Positions 8,642 to 16,762 of a stretch of 64,000 nucleotides of DNA are shown here, piece by piece (within the stretch, counting starts at the first letter, position 1; each line of letters begins with the position of its first letter). The stretch lies in the NCBI GenBank assembly GCA_016124945.1, contig WGMT01000044.1, positions 147,365-211,364 of the forward strand, written 5' to 3'. This DNA is from a bacterium. GTDB lineage: Bacteria; Chloroflexota; Anaerolineae; Caldilineales; Caldilineaceae. Under the pieces are notes generated by a model, which was not told the DNA's origin, did no database searches, and was given only the letters and a program-made list of their open reading frames with translations. The translations under genes were made by a program, and so were the position numbers.

Positions 8642-11600
8642 GTGTCTAGCAATTCTGTACAGGAGCGCATATCGCAGTCGACAATTGCCTGGCTCAGTTC
8701 GCTTGGTGCTAAATTGGTCATTGCTTTTATTGGGCTCTCTTTGGTTCCACTGGTTGTGGTCAGCGGTTTTGCCTACTGGGAAAGCAACCAGACGGTGCGT
8801 GAGCAGACGGTGGAGATGCTGTCTGACAATCTCCTGCGCGCGGACGTTGCCGTTGAGTCATGGCTCCACGAGCGTATTAAGGATGTCAACCAACTCGCCG
8901 CCGACAGCGTTATGGCGACGAACAACCTCGATGAGATCGCGGCGGAACTGGACGCATTGGCCGCTTCTGGATCGTTCTATTCAGCGATCTTCTTGACCGA
9001 CGCCGAAGGGCAGACGCGTTACATGACCAGCGGCGGCAACGTTAATCTTGCCGACAGAGACTACTTCCGCCCGGTGATGCAGGGGGAAACTGTGATCTCG
9101 GATCTGGTTGTCTCGCGTAGCACGGGCGATCTGGTCTTTGTTGCAGCGACGCCTGTCCGCGACGGCAGTGAGATCGTTGGGCTCCTGGGCGCTTCGATCA
9201 ATATGAGTGCGATTATCGACATCCTGAATGTGATCATCGAAGGTGAGACAGGCGAGATCTACTTGATCAACCGAGACGGATACTTCATCACACCTTCTCG
9301 CTTTGTCGACGATCTAAAGGCTGAAGGCTATATTCAGGCACGTGCAGAGCTGGAACTGAAGGTCGATTCGGTGGGCAGCCGTGCCGTGCTGGCCGGCGAA
9401 ACCGGCAGTCAAGAATATCCAGACTATCGCGGCATCACTGTGTTGGGCGCATACACGGCGGTGGAAGTGGCCGGCCAGCGTTGGGGCCTGCTTTCGGAAC
9501 TAGACAGCGCCGAAGCTTTTGCCGACAGCGTGCAACTGCGCAATCTCTTCTTGCTGGCCGTTGTCATCAGTGGCGCTTTGGTGGTGGTTGTCGCGCTGTG
9601 GCTCTCACGCAGCATCTCCCGCCCGTTGACTGTCCTGAGCCAGGTTGCAGGGAAACTTGCCGGCGGCGATATCGAACAGCAGATCACCCATCAGGGTAAA
9701 GACGAGATTGGCCTATTGGCTGAAGACTTCCGCCGCATGATCGGCTATCAACAGCAGATGGCCTCTGCTGCCAGTCAACTATCGCAGGGGAACCTCAATC
9801 TGAATGTCTCCGCCCAGTCTGAGCATGATGTATTGGGCAATGCGTTTCAGCAGATGGTTGCGTATCAAAAGAATATGGCCGATGCCGCCACCCAGCTTGC
9901 CCGCGGCAACCTCGCCGTCAAAGTTGTCCCCAAATCTGAACAAGATGTATTGGGCAACGCATTTCAGCAGATGGTAAGCTATCAGCGTGAGGTGGCCCGC
10001 GCCATTGGTCAGGTGGCCAAAGGTGATCTAACCATCGAGGTGCGCCCCATCTCTGAACAGGACGTGCTCGGTAGTTCAGTACAGAAGATGATCACACACT
10101 TGCGCCAGACGGTTGGCAGCGTCCAATCGAATGCGGGGCGTCTGCTCAGTGCCAGTCAGTATCTCAGCACAGCCTCTGAACAGGCCAATGATTCCACCGC
10201 ACAGATCGCTCAGACCATTGAAATGATGGCTGAAACCACACAGCAGGTGGCGCAGACCATCGGTCAGGTTGCCGTTGGTGCAGCACAACAGGCCGAGGTG
10301 ATGGAGCGCAGCCGTCGTGTGATGGAAGATCAAGATCGTGTCATCGCCGATATTGCCCAGGGTGCCATGCGCCAGAGTCAGTCCATCGAAGCTGCCGATC
10401 ATATTTTCCAGGGGCGTCTAGCAACCGCCATCCAGCAAGTTGAAAGCGCCACCACTGCCAGTGACTATGCTGTCAACTCGGCGGTGCAGGCTGCCCAATC
10501 GGGCACCCAAGCTGTGGCAAAGACCATTACCGGCATCAACACCGTCGCCAAGACAGCCGAACAGGTGACACGGCGTATCAGTGAGATGGGCAAACGGTCG
10601 AACCAAATTGGCGCCATTGTACAGGTGATCAATGACATCGCCGAGCGTACCAACCTGCTCTCACTCAACGCCGCCATCGAAGCGGCACGCGCCGGCGAAC
10701 ATGGCAAAGGCTTTGCCGTAGTCGCCGACGAAGTTCGCAAACTTGCCGACCGTTCGGCAAAATCGGCTGAAGAAATTTCTCAGTTGGTTGCCACTGTGCA
10801 AGAGGCCGCCAATCAAGCCGTGTCGGCTATGGAAGAGAACGACCGCCAGGTGCAACAGGGGCTGGAAACCGCCGGCGACGCTGAAGAAGCACTGGCCGGT
10901 ATCCGCACCTCTATGGCTGAGGTCGGCGCACAAATGCGACAATTGCAGGGCTCCGTCGCTGATTTGGCCGGCAGCAGCAGTCAAGTACAAGAAGCCATGC
11001 AACAAGTGGCCGGGGTTATTGAAGAAAATCTGAGTTCTACTTCTGCCTTGACGGCAGGCCAAGAACCGCTTCAGCAGGCAATGGAAGAGATTGCCAGCGT
11101 AGCCGAAGAGAACAGCGCTGCCGCCGAAGAAGTGGCCGCTTCTGCCGAGGAAAACAGCGCATCTGTTGAAGAGATCAGCGCTATGACCAAGAATGTGAAT
11201 ATTCAGGTCGAGCAAATGACCGACGCTGTACAGTCGCTTACCGCCATGGCTTCTGACTTGCAGACGATTGTGGCTGCTTTTCAACTCCAGAGCCGCGAGT
11301 CGGTGACCATCCCTGATCCGTATGCGCGCAGCAAGGTGCGCTCCACTGCGTCGACAACAGATGGCGCAGAGCAGTACAAGAGTGCACCGGCTGCATCACG
11401 TCCTACATCCCAGGCTGTCGATTCTACAAACGGCAAGCGCAAATCGACTTTCGCCTGGGACGACTCAATGGCCACTGGTGATGACACAGTGGATGAACAG
11501 CATCGTGTACTCATCGACATGATCAACGGGCTGATTGAAGCAATGCAGGCGGGTAAAGGACGCCAACATCTGAGTGACATCCTTGAACAGTTGGAAGCCT

Positions 11601-11884
11601 ATACCCACGACCATTTCTCCTGGGAAGAGCACTGTATGACGGAGCACAAGTGCCCGATTGCAGATGTCAACAAGACCGCCCACGAACGTTTCGTGCAGAT
11701 GGTCGCCGAAACGCGCCAACGGTTTGAAACCGAAGGGCCAAGTACAGAGTTGGTGTTGGCCATCAAAGACAACCTGGGCGAGTGGTTCATGAAGCATATC
11801 CGCCGTATCGACTCCAATCTCCGCGGCTGTGTACACCCAGAAAACGAGAGCACTAGGGCCAGACGCGAAACAATGCACAATTAG
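8642..11884 (+). CDS. chemoreceptor with C-terminal bacteriohemerythrin domain
   Basis: A protein of about 1080 residues. It has TM1 near 20-40, a double-Cache sensor, TM2 near 300-320, a HAMP plus repeated HAMP-like modules, and an MCP signalling domain with the conserved hairpin tip. After a flexible linker comes a hemerythrin domain over the last 146 residues. Hemerythrin ligands visible are His in DEQH, His and Glu in HFSWEE, the second His of the usual HxxxH (TAHERF), and His and Asp in KHIRRID. The first His of HxxxH is Asn (codon 11669-11671). An ATG at 8621 is possible, but GGGAGG five bases before the GTG at 8642 favours the latter. DcrH-type hemerythrin chemoreceptors sense oxygen or redox state, so aerotaxis is an inference here. 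Confidence 0.9.
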   Translation: MSSNSVQERISQSTIAWLSSLGAKLVIAFIGLSLVPLVVVSGFAYWESNQTVREQTVEMLSDNLLRADVAVESWLHERIKDVNQLAADSVMATNNLDEIAAELDALAASGSFYSAIFLTDAEGQTRYMTSGGNVNLADRDYFRPVMQGETVISDLVVSRSTGDLVFVAATPVRDGSEIVGLLGASINMSAIIDILNVIIEGETGEIYLINRDGYFITPSRFVDDLKAEGYIQARAELELKVDSVGSRAVLAGETGSQEYPDYRGITVLGAYTAVEVAGQRWGLLSELDSAEAFADSVQLRNLFLLAVVISGALVVVVALWLSRSISRPLTVLSQVAGKLAGGDIEQQITHQGKDEIGLLAEDFRRMIGYQQQMASAASQLSQGNLNLNVSAQSEHDVLGNAFQQMVAYQKNMADAATQLARGNLAVKVVPKSEQDVLGNAFQQMVSYQREVARAIGQVAKGDLTIEVRPISEQDVLGSSVQKMITHLRQTVGSVQSNAGRLLSASQYLSTASEQANDSTAQIAQTIEMMAETTQQVAQTIGQVAVGAAQQAEVMERSRRVMEDQDRVIADIAQGAMRQSQSIEAADHIFQGRLATAIQQVESATTASDYAVNSAVQAAQSGTQAVAKTITGINTVAKTAEQVTRRISEMGKRSNQIGAIVQVINDIAERTNLLSLNAAIEAARAGEHGKGFAVVADEVRKLADRSAKSAEEISQLVATVQEAANQAVSAMEENDRQVQQGLETAGDAEEALAGIRTSMAEVGAQMRQLQGSVADLAGSSSQVQEAMQQVAGVIEENLSSTSALTAGQEPLQQAMEEIASVAEENSAAAEEVAASAEENSASVEEISAMTKNVNIQVEQMTDAVQSLTAMASDLQTIVAAFQLQSRESVTIPDPYARSKVRSTASTTDGAEQYKSAPAASRPTSQAVDSTNGKRKSTFAWDDSMATGDDTVDEQHRVLIDMINGLIEAMQAGKGRQHLSDILEQLEAYTHDHFSWEEHCMTEHKCPIADVNKTAHERFVQMVAETRQRFETEGPSTELVLAIKDNLGEWFMKHIRRIDSNLRGCVHPENESTRARRETMHN

Positions 11885-11952
11885 CGTCATGCAAAACAAA
11901 ATTGCCGCCCAGGTCAACGACCTGGGCGGCAATTTTGTTTTGCATGACGCTA
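11882..11952. terminator. perfect 33-bp hairpin terminator including the stop codon
   Basis: The left arm (11882-11914) begins with the chemoreceptor TAG stop, the loop is five bases (CAACG), and the right arm (11920-11952) matches perfectly. The GC-rich core is flanked by A-rich sequence on the left and T-rich on the right. It separates convergent genes and can work in both directions. Confidence 0.9.
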
Positions 11953-11961
11953 GAAAATTCC

Positions 11962-12141
11962 CTAGAAGATGGCGGTCACCCCAAGCACAACCAAAATGAA
12001 CAGGATCACCGCAACCACTAGAAAAATGCCGAAGAGCACTTTAGCAATCGTTCCAGCACCACGAGCGACCCCAGTGAACCCAAGCGCACCGGCAATCAAC
12101 GAGATCACCAAAGCGACAATTGCCCATACCAGGAGATCCAT
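11962..12141 (-). CDS. DUF1328 (YtjA-like) small membrane protein
   Basis: A 59-residue hydrophobic protein of the DUF1328 family: two membrane helices around a short GFTGVARGAG turn, with the family start MDLLVWA. A longer reading from 12306 is possible, but AAAGGATG lies just before the ATG at 12141 and the family length is 50-60 residues. Members are often stress-induced, but their biochemical role is unknown. It is convergent with the chemoreceptor and shares its terminator. Confidence 0.85.
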   Translation of the reverse strand: MDLLVWAIVALVISLIAGALGFTGVARGAGTIAKVLFGIFLVVAVILFILVVLGVTAIF

Positions 12142-12343
12142 TTGGAGCATCCTTTCTGTGTGTGTGCGTATGAGCCGCCTACGCCATTCTCTAGGCCAAT
12201 CACTTGATGGCGAGTGGTGAAGGCGGCAACTCCTGTCACAGCATACAGGGTGGATGTTGTCTTTGCGATATATCGGGTTATAGAGCAAGGACATGCTTTC
12301 TGGCACGGAGTTGGATGTTTTTCAATGCCTATGGCAGTTGTCC

Positions 12344-13153
12344 TCACTGCTCTGTTTGCGTTGATCTGCGTGCCGTAAGTTCAAGGACGCCTGCCACTTG
12401 GTTGAGCAGGGGGATTCGGCAAAGGGCGCCATCCAGTGCAATCAATTGTCGGCTAAAGCGACTATAAAAGACGCGCAGGCGATTGGGCATGCCGGTGAGA
12501 TTCTTGGGGATCAGATTGGCCCGTCGCACCCGTTCCACTGAAAAGCCGGCGGCCTGGAGCATCTGTGTGATCTCGCTATCTGTATACCGGCGGGGATGGG
12601 CATAACCCAGGTGCAGACGACGAATAGTCGCCTCCTGCCAGGCATAGCGTTGCGGAAGCTGGTAGATGAAAAAGCGGCCCCCTGGGCGCAAAATGCGTGC
12701 CATCTCGCGCAGCGATGCCCTCTCGTTCCCCACCTGGCTGAACTCGTCCACATGCTCAAGGACGCCACAACTAAGCACGGCATCGAAACTGTTGTCGGCA
12801 AATGGGAGCGCTGTAGGGTGAAGGGAACGCACGATCTCAAGTCCACGACAGAGTGGAATATCAGGCATGTCAGCTTGTTGAGGGTTGCCGATGTCAAAGG
12901 CTGTTACATCGAAATTGCGGCGTTTGAGTAGGTAAGTCATCTGGCCGTAGCCACATCCCCAATCGAGGATCGTTGCGCCGGCCTGAATCTGCCCGGCAAT
13001 GTCCTCTGCGATGCGGACGTAGTTCCACAGCCCAATTGGCTGATCGAGGTGGATAAAACTGGCAAGGCCAAGTGCTTTGCCGGCCCTGGCGTTTTCCAGT
13101 AAGTAGTCGAAATCACGCCGAGTGGCGTCAGATGATGTCATGGCTGATGTCAT
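12344..13153 (-). CDS. class I SAM-dependent methyltransferase
   Basis: About 269 residues from the ATG at 13153 (13141 is the alternative). ILDWGCGYG is the SAM-binding motif I, AFDI is the acidic end of beta2, and VLSCGVLEHV is motif IV/post-II, as in the Methyltransf_11 group. LRPGGRF follows. The substrate cannot be read from the sequence. The C-terminal part (FYSRFSRQL, ALCRIPLLNQVAGVLE) resembles methyltransferases acting on lipids or small molecules but is not diagnostic. It lies divergent to the LuxR regulator at 13410. The reading frame extends upstream to 13519, but that part overlaps the divergent gene and contains low-complexity repeats, so it is not used. Confidence 0.8.
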   Translation of the reverse strand: MTSAMTSSDATRRDFDYLLENARAGKALGLASFIHLDQPIGLWNYVRIAEDIAGQIQAGATILDWGCGYGQMTYLLKRRNFDVTAFDIGNPQQADMPDIPLCRGLEIVRSLHPTALPFADNSFDAVLSCGVLEHVDEFSQVGNERASLREMARILRPGGRFFIYQLPQRYAWQEATIRRLHLGYAHPRRYTDSEITQMLQAAGFSVERVRRANLIPKNLTGMPNRLRVFYSRFSRQLIALDGALCRIPLLNQVAGVLELTARRSTQTEQ

Positions 13154-13245
13154 TGCAGTAATCCGTGTTTGTGTCTTTAGCGTGATACAAAGTTGATTCC
13201 GGATGACTTCAAAGATTATACAACAAGTGTGATGCGTGCTGATAC

Positions 13246-13292
13246 CCTGTTTTGATGCCTGTTTTGATGCCTGTTTTGGGCCTGTTATTATG
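13246..13292. repeat. 12-bp tandem repeat in divergent promoter region
   Basis: Two perfect copies of CCTGTTTTGATG (13246-13257 and 13258-13269), then two degenerate ones (to 13292). It lies between the methyltransferase and LuxR genes. It could be a regulator-binding array or simple slippage. Confidence 0.7.
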
Positions 13293-13409
13293 TTACTCTT
13301 TACCAAGGTGACTTTTGCAATCGTCATACCGCCACGCATCTCATACCTACCCGCAGTCGCCTTTCTATTCAAAATCCATCTAGCATTACCCTGGCGAGAG
13401 GAGCCGCCG

Positions 13410-14075
13410 ATGGAACCTGTCCGCGTTGTTGTGATTGCCGATGCCTCTTTTGTTTTAGAAGGCATCACAAACCTGTTGATGCAGGCAGATAGTTGCGAAG
13501 TGATGAGCGCTTTGCTCATAACTGAACAGCGCTGGCCTGCATTCTATATTTCTCCGCATGTTGTCTTGATCCACGTCATGTCGACGCCGCCTACAACTGT
13601 CTGCCGTCTCATTGAGGAGGCAAAGCGTCGATACCCACGCAGTGCTCTCCTCATAATTGGTACTTCACAGCCGTCCTCAGTCGTTGCCTCCTATATCAAT
13701 GCCGGCGCCAATGGCATCTTGCACCACGAGCAGGCGTCAAAGCAACTTGTGCAAGCGATCCAGGATATTGCTCATTATGGTCTCATCCTAGATGCTTCTA
13801 CGTTGGCGCAGCTACAGCAAGCGCTGCGACGCCAACAGAGCCACAAGCCTCTGGCCACGTTGACCGCAAGGGAACAAGAGATCATCCGCTACGCCGTAAA
13901 AGGACGCACCAACAGCCAGATTGCAACCGAGTTAAACCTCAGCATTAACACCGTCAAGACGCACCTGCGCAATGCCTACGAGAAGCTCAACATCACCAAT
14001 CGAGCGGAACTGGCTGTCCTGGCGCTATCGTCGGGGATGACGCTCTCAGAAGGAAGGGTGGCGTATCTGGCATAA
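13410..14075 (+). CDS. LuxR/NarL-type regulator with degenerate receiver
   Basis: A 221-residue protein. The C-terminal LuxR helix-turn-helix is clear (LTAREQEIIRYAVKGRTNSQ..., then INTVKTHLRNAYEKL, about 145-205). The N-terminal half has the length and strand pattern of a receiver, but the phospho-acceptor is replaced by His55 (VVLIHVMSTP where VVLLDxxMP is expected). Only one acidic residue (Asp11) stands where a pair is expected, and the usual Lys is missing. It therefore cannot be phosphorylated in the normal way. It may bind a ligand or work constitutively. GAGGAG lies before the ATG. Confidence 0.88.
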   Translation: MEPVRVVVIADASFVLEGITNLLMQADSCEVMSALLITEQRWPAFYISPHVVLIHVMSTPPTTVCRLIEEAKRRYPRSALLIIGTSQPSSVVASYINAGANGILHHEQASKQLVQAIQDIAHYGLILDASTLAQLQQALRRQQSHKPLATLTAREQEIIRYAVKGRTNSQIATELNLSINTVKTHLRNAYEKLNITNRAELAVLALSSGMTLSEGRVAYLA

Positions 14076-14235
14076 GTGATAAGGTCACATAACCACATAG
14101 ATCGGGCTAATCCTTTTGGGGAAGAACAAATCACTTTGATTTCACCTGAGTGGGCGATGGCGTTGCCTCGTCCACTCTACTATAGTTGCTTCATCGGTAA
14201 AGCGCTCTGGCTTTTGCATATCAAAGGAGGATCCG

Positions 14236-14850
14236 ATGAAGCGGTACTTGCTCTACGACAGCGGTTGTTCATCGTGTGGTCATTTGGCGGAGACGGTGCA
14301 TGAGGCGGTGGGTGATTCAATCGATCTACTTAGCCTTCGCACCGCCGAGGCGAAAGAACTGCTCGACACGGCATTGCCCCAAGGATGGCGTTTCGCTCCC
14401 TACGTGGTGACGGTGGACGAGCAAGGGGTTCACGCCAGGACGGGTGTGCTTGCGAGTATGCAGTTGGGGTTGTGGATGGGGCCACGCAAAGCAATGCGTG
14501 TGTGGAAAGTGGTCACTCAGGAGTTTGCACCAAAGCGGCGCGGCTTTTTGCGCGGGAGTTTGGCGTCGGTGCTCGTAGTGCTTTTCATGCGTTCATCCGT
14601 AATCAAAGCTGTTTCTCAGACGGGCTGTTACTGCGGAGTTGCTCGCTGTATTAGCTATATACACGGTCCTCAATGTCGCTGTGGTTTTTGTGGATGCTGG
14701 GCACGAGACCGCGTCATCTTGTTCAAACCGCATGGATATATTCAACATTCCTGTTGTACGCGAGCCAATTGTGGTGTGTTAATTCAGAAGTGGTACTGCG
14801 GTTGCCCTCAAACCAACCGTAGCCAACAGCAGGCATCTCCCATCTCTTAA
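14236..14850 (+). CDS. thioredoxin-like CxxC protein with Cys-rich tail
   Basis: A 204-residue protein. The N-terminus (LLYDSGCSSCGHLAE, Cys11 and Cys14) resembles DCC/thiol-disulfide oxidoreductase-type thioredoxin folds. A KRRGFLRGSLASVLVVLF segment (about 100-118) looks like a twin-arginine or membrane-anchoring stretch. The last third (131-190) has twelve cysteines in pairs such as CYC, CRC, CGC and CC. AAAGGAGGATCC gives an excellent ribosome site at the ATG. The tail is read in frame without interruption, so it is likely real, but I do not recognise it. It could bind metal or iron-sulfur, or be extensively disulfide-bonded. Function unknown. Confidence 0.65.
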   Translation: MKRYLLYDSGCSSCGHLAETVHEAVGDSIDLLSLRTAEAKELLDTALPQGWRFAPYVVTVDEQGVHARTGVLASMQLGLWMGPRKAMRVWKVVTQEFAPKRRGFLRGSLASVLVVLFMRSSVIKAVSQTGCYCGVARCISYIHGPQCRCGFCGCWARDRVILFKPHGYIQHSCCTRANCGVLIQKWYCGCPQTNRSQQQASPIS

Positions 14851-14894
14851 GTAGACATTTGCGGCAGATCTAGGTTGTCAATAAGGAGGCAAAT

Positions 14895-15515
14895 ATGTCG
14901 ACACAAGCTATTGAGGTAATCCATGTTAAGCAACCTCCCATGTTTCATGATCTTGATTCGCTTGTAACGCTACTTCATCAAGAGTCTATGAAGCATGTTA
15001 CGGCTGCATCTCCGCACAGCCCTATTCTTTTGCGGGATGTCAAACACCTTTTTAAGCATCTGTGGCTTCCAATGTACCTTCCTCCAGATTTCGATGTGGA
15101 TAAGGCTGAAGTAACTAATCCACAAAATCCTCACCCTGATCTTGCTTTCCCTTGCCTAACAAACGAGGGAACAGTGATGTTGACCGTCGATATCATAGAA
15201 GAACACAATCAAGAGTACGTTACCATAGAAAAGGCGGACGTGATAGCAGAGATCAAACTAGGACAACGTGAAGGGTATTTGATTCGTGGGGCGTGGATGG
15301 TCACAACCGATGTAGAAGGTAGATTGGTTGGTACAGGTTGGGACGAAGAAGAACTACTCAAGATCCTTGTACACGACAAAGTGAACAATCAACTCATTAC
15401 CCTTATGTCAAGCCCTGCTTCTTTGCTGCCAGAGTCTGAACTGCTCAAGATTGCCGAATCCTTGGAGTCTGTGCGAAATCATCGTGTATGGTTTCCTTGG
15501 ATCCGAAGTCGGTAA
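14895..15515 (+). CDS. hypothetical protein, DUF4367-like C-terminus
   Basis: A 206-residue soluble protein without signal peptide or membrane helix. The C-terminal part (GYLIRGAWMV ... NQLITLMSSPASLLPESELLKIAESL) resembles the DUF4367 domain, which is often found in anti-sigma or extracytoplasmic lipoprotein contexts. The assignment is tentative. AAGGAGG lies nine bases before the ATG. Base composition is visibly more A/T-rich than the flanking metabolic genes, as in the two neighbouring genes, which may mark an acquired stretch. No function can be given. Confidence 0.65.
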   Translation: MSTQAIEVIHVKQPPMFHDLDSLVTLLHQESMKHVTAASPHSPILLRDVKHLFKHLWLPMYLPPDFDVDKAEVTNPQNPHPDLAFPCLTNEGTVMLTVDIIEEHNQEYVTIEKADVIAEIKLGQREGYLIRGAWMVTTDVEGRLVGTGWDEEELLKILVHDKVNNQLITLMSSPASLLPESELLKIAESLESVRNHRVWFPWIRSR

Positions 15516-15652
15516 TTGTCAGCAGTTTCAAAGCATAGAATGAATGACAGCATTAAATAACGCTGGCACGCTGATTCCCCGAATCGTTGTAGCGAAACCG
15601 CTACTTTTGAACGGACGGAACGTCACCTAGTTTTTTCCATGGAGACCGATGC

Positions 15653-16537
15653 ATGAAAAAATGGCATATACGTTTCACGGTTTTATTGTCTCTAGTCCTC
15701 TTGGCCGGTTGTAGCCAAGCTACAATGGCCTTCTTGCCATTTACCATCTATACGGCGACTCACCCACCCAGCAGTGGACAGTGGCGCCAGTTGCAGTCTG
15801 CAGCCGTTCAATCCTTATCCGATGTCTCCAATTCGGTGGTGCAGGCCAACCCCGACGGCATCGCCATGTCCTGTCCTGAGCCGGAGTGTCTGGGGCAGGA
15901 GGTGCGCTACTTCTTTCCTGTCCCTAGGAATAGTGCCTACGTGCGTGCCCGTCACAACGGCCCAGGTGATTTCTCGGTGACGATCCACCGCAGTGGTGGG
16001 CGAGAGGAAGTGATCTTTAGTTCCTCTGGTGAATACGTATCCGTAGTAGAACGATTGTCTACCGCCGATGTAGTTTTGTTTTCCGTCTATGGCGATTCGC
16101 CGTGGGTGGTTGAATTCTCACGGATGCCGCCCCGCCCCGAGTGGACTCCCAACGCGTCGCTAGGTTTTCTCCTGAACGGTGACGAAACTGTCTTCCGCGC
16201 CTGTGTACCACAGGACTTTACATGTCCACTACAAGAGGAGATTCGCAGCGTCACCGCCTTTTGCGCGGTTGGCCTGAACCACGAAGACTGTGTCGGTACA
16301 TTCTCTTACTACGGCGAAGAGATCTTCATGGCGCCGCAAGTCGAGGCGACAGCGATCTATGAAGGTGACGGGGCGTTTGCAGTCACTCTCTTCCGCAAGG
16401 ATGGCAGCAGCGACGTCATCTTCTCTGCCACAGACAACTACGCCTCTGATCCTGTCACCCTTGCAACCACCGGCGTCGTCAGCATGACCGTCCAATCAGC
16501 CGGGGCGTGGACAGTGGAACTCACCAGAACAGAGTAG
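15653..16537 (+). CDS. lipoprotein with duplicated beta domain
   Basis: A 294-residue predicted lipoprotein: positively charged start, hydrophobic core and lipobox LLAGC (Cys near 20). The mature part has two repeats of about 75 residues. The first runs from YFFPVPRNSAYVRARHNGPG to PWVVEFSR, the second from EEIFMAPQVEATAIYEGDG to AWTVELTR. They share the pattern (V/T)xxxR(S/K)(G/D)Gxxx(E/D)VIFS and end W(V/T)VE(F/L)(S/T)R. This suggests two copies of a small beta sandwich displayed on the cell surface. GGAGACC precedes the ATG. I know no close family. Ligand binding at the surface is a guess. Confidence 0.8.
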   Translation: MKKWHIRFTVLLSLVLLAGCSQATMAFLPFTIYTATHPPSSGQWRQLQSAAVQSLSDVSNSVVQANPDGIAMSCPEPECLGQEVRYFFPVPRNSAYVRARHNGPGDFSVTIHRSGGREEVIFSSSGEYVSVVERLSTADVVLFSVYGDSPWVVEFSRMPPRPEWTPNASLGFLLNGDETVFRACVPQDFTCPLQEEIRSVTAFCAVGLNHEDCVGTFSYYGEEIFMAPQVEATAIYEGDGAFAVTLFRKDGSSDVIFSATDNYASDPVTLATTGVVSMTVQSAGAWTVELTRTE

Positions 16538-16570
16538 CGACGCGCAATGTGCTTTCCTATCACATGACCC

Positions 16571-16609
16571 AATGCGCCGACATCCCCTCAATTGGGGTGT
16601 CGGCGCATT
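16571..16609 (+). terminator. hairpin after lipoprotein gene
   Basis: A 16-bp GC-rich stem with a single bulged T (16571-16587 with 16594-16609) and a six-base loop. It is 33 bases after the lipoprotein stop. The T-run is poor, so it could act as an mRNA 3'-end stabiliser as well as a terminator. Confidence 0.7.
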
Positions 16610-16696
16610 ACGCATTTCATTATCGTGTCGACTTCAGCGATTACTGCGAATCAACCTCCCCCTTGCATCGCCCAAATGGTCGTTGCCTTTTCCTCG

Positions 16697-16705
16697 TGTT
16701 ATAAT
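16697..16705 (+). promoter_or_regulatory. extended -10 promoter of isomerase gene
   Basis: TGTTATAAT is a consensus extended -10 element. It lies 57 bases before the ATG at 16763 and has no well-placed -35, as is usual for this promoter type. Confidence 0.55.
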
Positions 16706-16762
16706 CTGCGCAGTTTCCAACCGACAAGCACCATCCATCACCCAAACGCCCACAAGTGAGCC

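Noticed and set aside
12142..12306. N-terminal extension of the DUF1328 gene
   Set aside because: Family length and the ribosome site support the shorter protein.
13154..13519. Long N-terminal extension of the methyltransferase
   Set aside because: Overlaps the divergent LuxR gene and consists partly of the 12-bp tandem repeat (KQAS repeats). The methyltransferase domain starts after it.
14076..14303. 75-codon frame directly after the LuxR gene
   Set aside because: Weak composition, no motif, and overlaps the CxxC gene, which has a strong ribosome site.
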